Origin: Thermoplasmata archaeon | GTDB taxonomy: Archaea; Thermoplasmatota; Thermoplasmata; Thermoplasmatales; Thermoplasmataceae | Length of the DNA stretch: 5,609 bases | Direction of reading: 5' to 3' | Assembly (NCBI GenBank): GCA_021799755.1 | Contig: JAJYZU010000079.1 | Coordinates: 1-5,609 of the forward strand | Shown here: positions 4,812-5,609 of the stretch, piece after piece | How the letters are laid out: each line of letters starts with the position of its first letter | Position numbering within the stretch: the first letter of the stretch is position 1 | Program-made: the position numbers and the translations under genes | Notes under the pieces: model-generated | The model's input: only the letters and a program-made list of their open reading frames with translations | The model's database searches: none | Told to the model about the DNA's origin: nothing

Positions 4812-5609
4812 GAAGATGTCGTCCTCGTTTATGCCGAGTTCCTTGAGCAGGGAATCACGATCCTTGTAGAACCTGTTTATCATCCTCGTCACATCCCTGT
4901 AAGTGTAGAATTTCTTTTCTATCATCCTGTTCAGCATCAGCTCCCTCAGATCCACTTCCCTCTCAAGATCAGCCTCTGTCTTGCCAATCCTCTCTGCAAT
5001 CCTGTTCATGGCATAGCTGAATCCTGAGAATGTGAAATTGTCAGACTGGGAGTTCCATTTGAAGATGTTGTTGACTATGATGTCACTGGTTGACGGATCT
5101 AGACCTGTGATCTCCGAAACGCTGGTGGCTCTCCTCACGATCTTGTTATTATATGTAAGCTGGGATTGCATAATGATTACATCGAGCGCGGTTATGAGCG
5201 TTCTCGGAATGTTTATTGGTGGAGATTCCAGTCTGTGGATCAACGTTTTCGGATCCTCTGCGTGGAACGTGCCAAAACCGTACCTTCCGGCAGACATTGC
5301 CTGGAAAACCGTGAATGCCTCCTTCCCTCTCACTTCTCCAATAACGATATAGTTGGGTCTCTGCCTGAGGGACGCAGCCAGGAGATCGAACATGTCTATC
5401 TCTCCACCCCTCTTTCCAGTCTCCTTGTCAAGCGTACCGAAACCGGGTCTTGTCACAGTCGCGATCCAGTTCTCATGCGGGATATTTATCTCCCTTGTAT
5501 CCTCGATGCTCACTATCTTCATCTGAGGCGGGATAAAAAGGAGTATTGCGTTGAGAAGAGTGGTTTTTCCTGAACCTGTTCCTCCCGCCACCATCATGTT
5601 GGCGCCGTA
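4809..5609 (-). CDS. Archaellum / type IV pilus secretion ATPase (FlaI/TadA/GspE family), C-terminal part
   Basis: Hexameric cytoplasmic ATPase that powers assembly of an archaellum or type IV pilus-like filament with a polytopic FlaJ/TadC membrane partner. The frame is open to the right edge: 266 residues are visible, starting Tyr-Gly-Ala-Asn before Met-Met, so the Met at 5597 is internal and the N-terminal domain is outside. Counting from that Met, Walker A is GGTGSGKTT (5-13), the Asp box is IEDTREI (31-37), Walker B is YIVIGEVRG (83-91) with Glu88, and the His box is GTFHAEDP (109-116) with His112. LRQRPNY before Walker B and INIPRTLITALDVIIMQ (128-144) are typical of archaeal members. 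The charged helical tail (about 195-262) also fits. Archaellum versus pilus cannot be settled here. No membrane-partner gene follows; the antiporter converges on it directly. Confidence 0.92.
   Translation of the reverse strand, partial: YGANMMVAGGTGSGKTTLLNAILLFIPPQMKIVSIEDTREINIPHENWIATVTRPGFGTLDKETGKRGGEIDMFDLLAASLRQRPNYIVIGEVRGKEAFTVFQAMSAGRYGFGTFHAEDPKTLIHRLESPPINIPRTLITALDVIIMQSQLTYNNKIVRRATSVSEITGLDPSTSDIIVNNIFKWNSQSDNFTFSGFSYAMNRIAERIGKTEADLEREVDLRELMLNRMIEKKFYTYRDVTRMINRFYKDRDSLLKELGINEDDIF

Noticed and set aside
5032..5573. Two open frames (106 and 135 codons) on the plus strand opposite the ATPase
   Set aside because: Both lie antisense to the Walker and His-box regions of a clear ATPase, overlap one another, and resemble no known protein.
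5595..5597. Met-Met at 5597 as the start of the ATPase
   Set aside because: The frame stays open upstream to the window edge, and Walker A begins only five residues later, which would leave out the N-terminal domain all family members have.

Overview
The window looks like a chromosomal segment from an archaeon of the order Thermoplasmatales (the Thermoplasma / Ferroplasma / Cuniculiplasma type of acidophile). Four things point there. The glucose dehydrogenase closely resembles, from memory, the biochemically known Thermoplasma acidophilum enzyme. FolD carries the acidic substitution I recall in the T. acidophilum protein. A FlaI/TadA-type secretion ATPase is present. Upstream of the leading genes are TATA boxes only about 27-32 nt before the ATG, as expected for leaderless or near-leaderless archaeal mRNAs. 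No database search was possible, so genus and species are not claimed.

Layout: (1) 1-608, minus strand: the N-terminal 202 residues of a multi-membrane-span protein of the SpoIIM/DUF95 type, running off the left edge. (2) 609-742: a 134-nt divergent promoter region with a TATA box for each direction and a 10-bp perfect palindrome next to the rightward one. (3) 743-2675, plus strand: a two-gene unit, glucose 1-dehydrogenase then folD, 4 nt apart. (4) 2676-2764: an 89-nt gap holding a TATA box and a 15-bp perfect palindrome just downstream of it. (5) 2765-4808, plus strand: nadE and a CPA1-type cation/proton antiporter, overlapping by 8 nt. (6) 4809-5609, minus strand: the C-terminal ATPase domain of an archaellum/type IV pilus secretion ATPase, running off the right edge. 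Its stop codon abuts the antiporter stop with no spacer.

Three plus-strand enzymes share a cofactor theme. Glucose dehydrogenase opens the non-phosphorylative Entner-Doudoroff route and reduces NADP+. FolD interconverts one-carbon folates using NADP+. NadE makes NAD+. The antiporter would serve ion and pH homeostasis, and the ATPase would power a surface filament. The link between the enzymes is inference from gene order.

I see no tRNA, rRNA, CRISPR array, insertion sequence, broken gene or clearly new system. This is a compact housekeeping region. The best leads are the nadE promoter palindrome, the altered FolD and antiporter active-site residues, the shared stop-codon palindrome, and the ATPase without its membrane partner immediately downstream.
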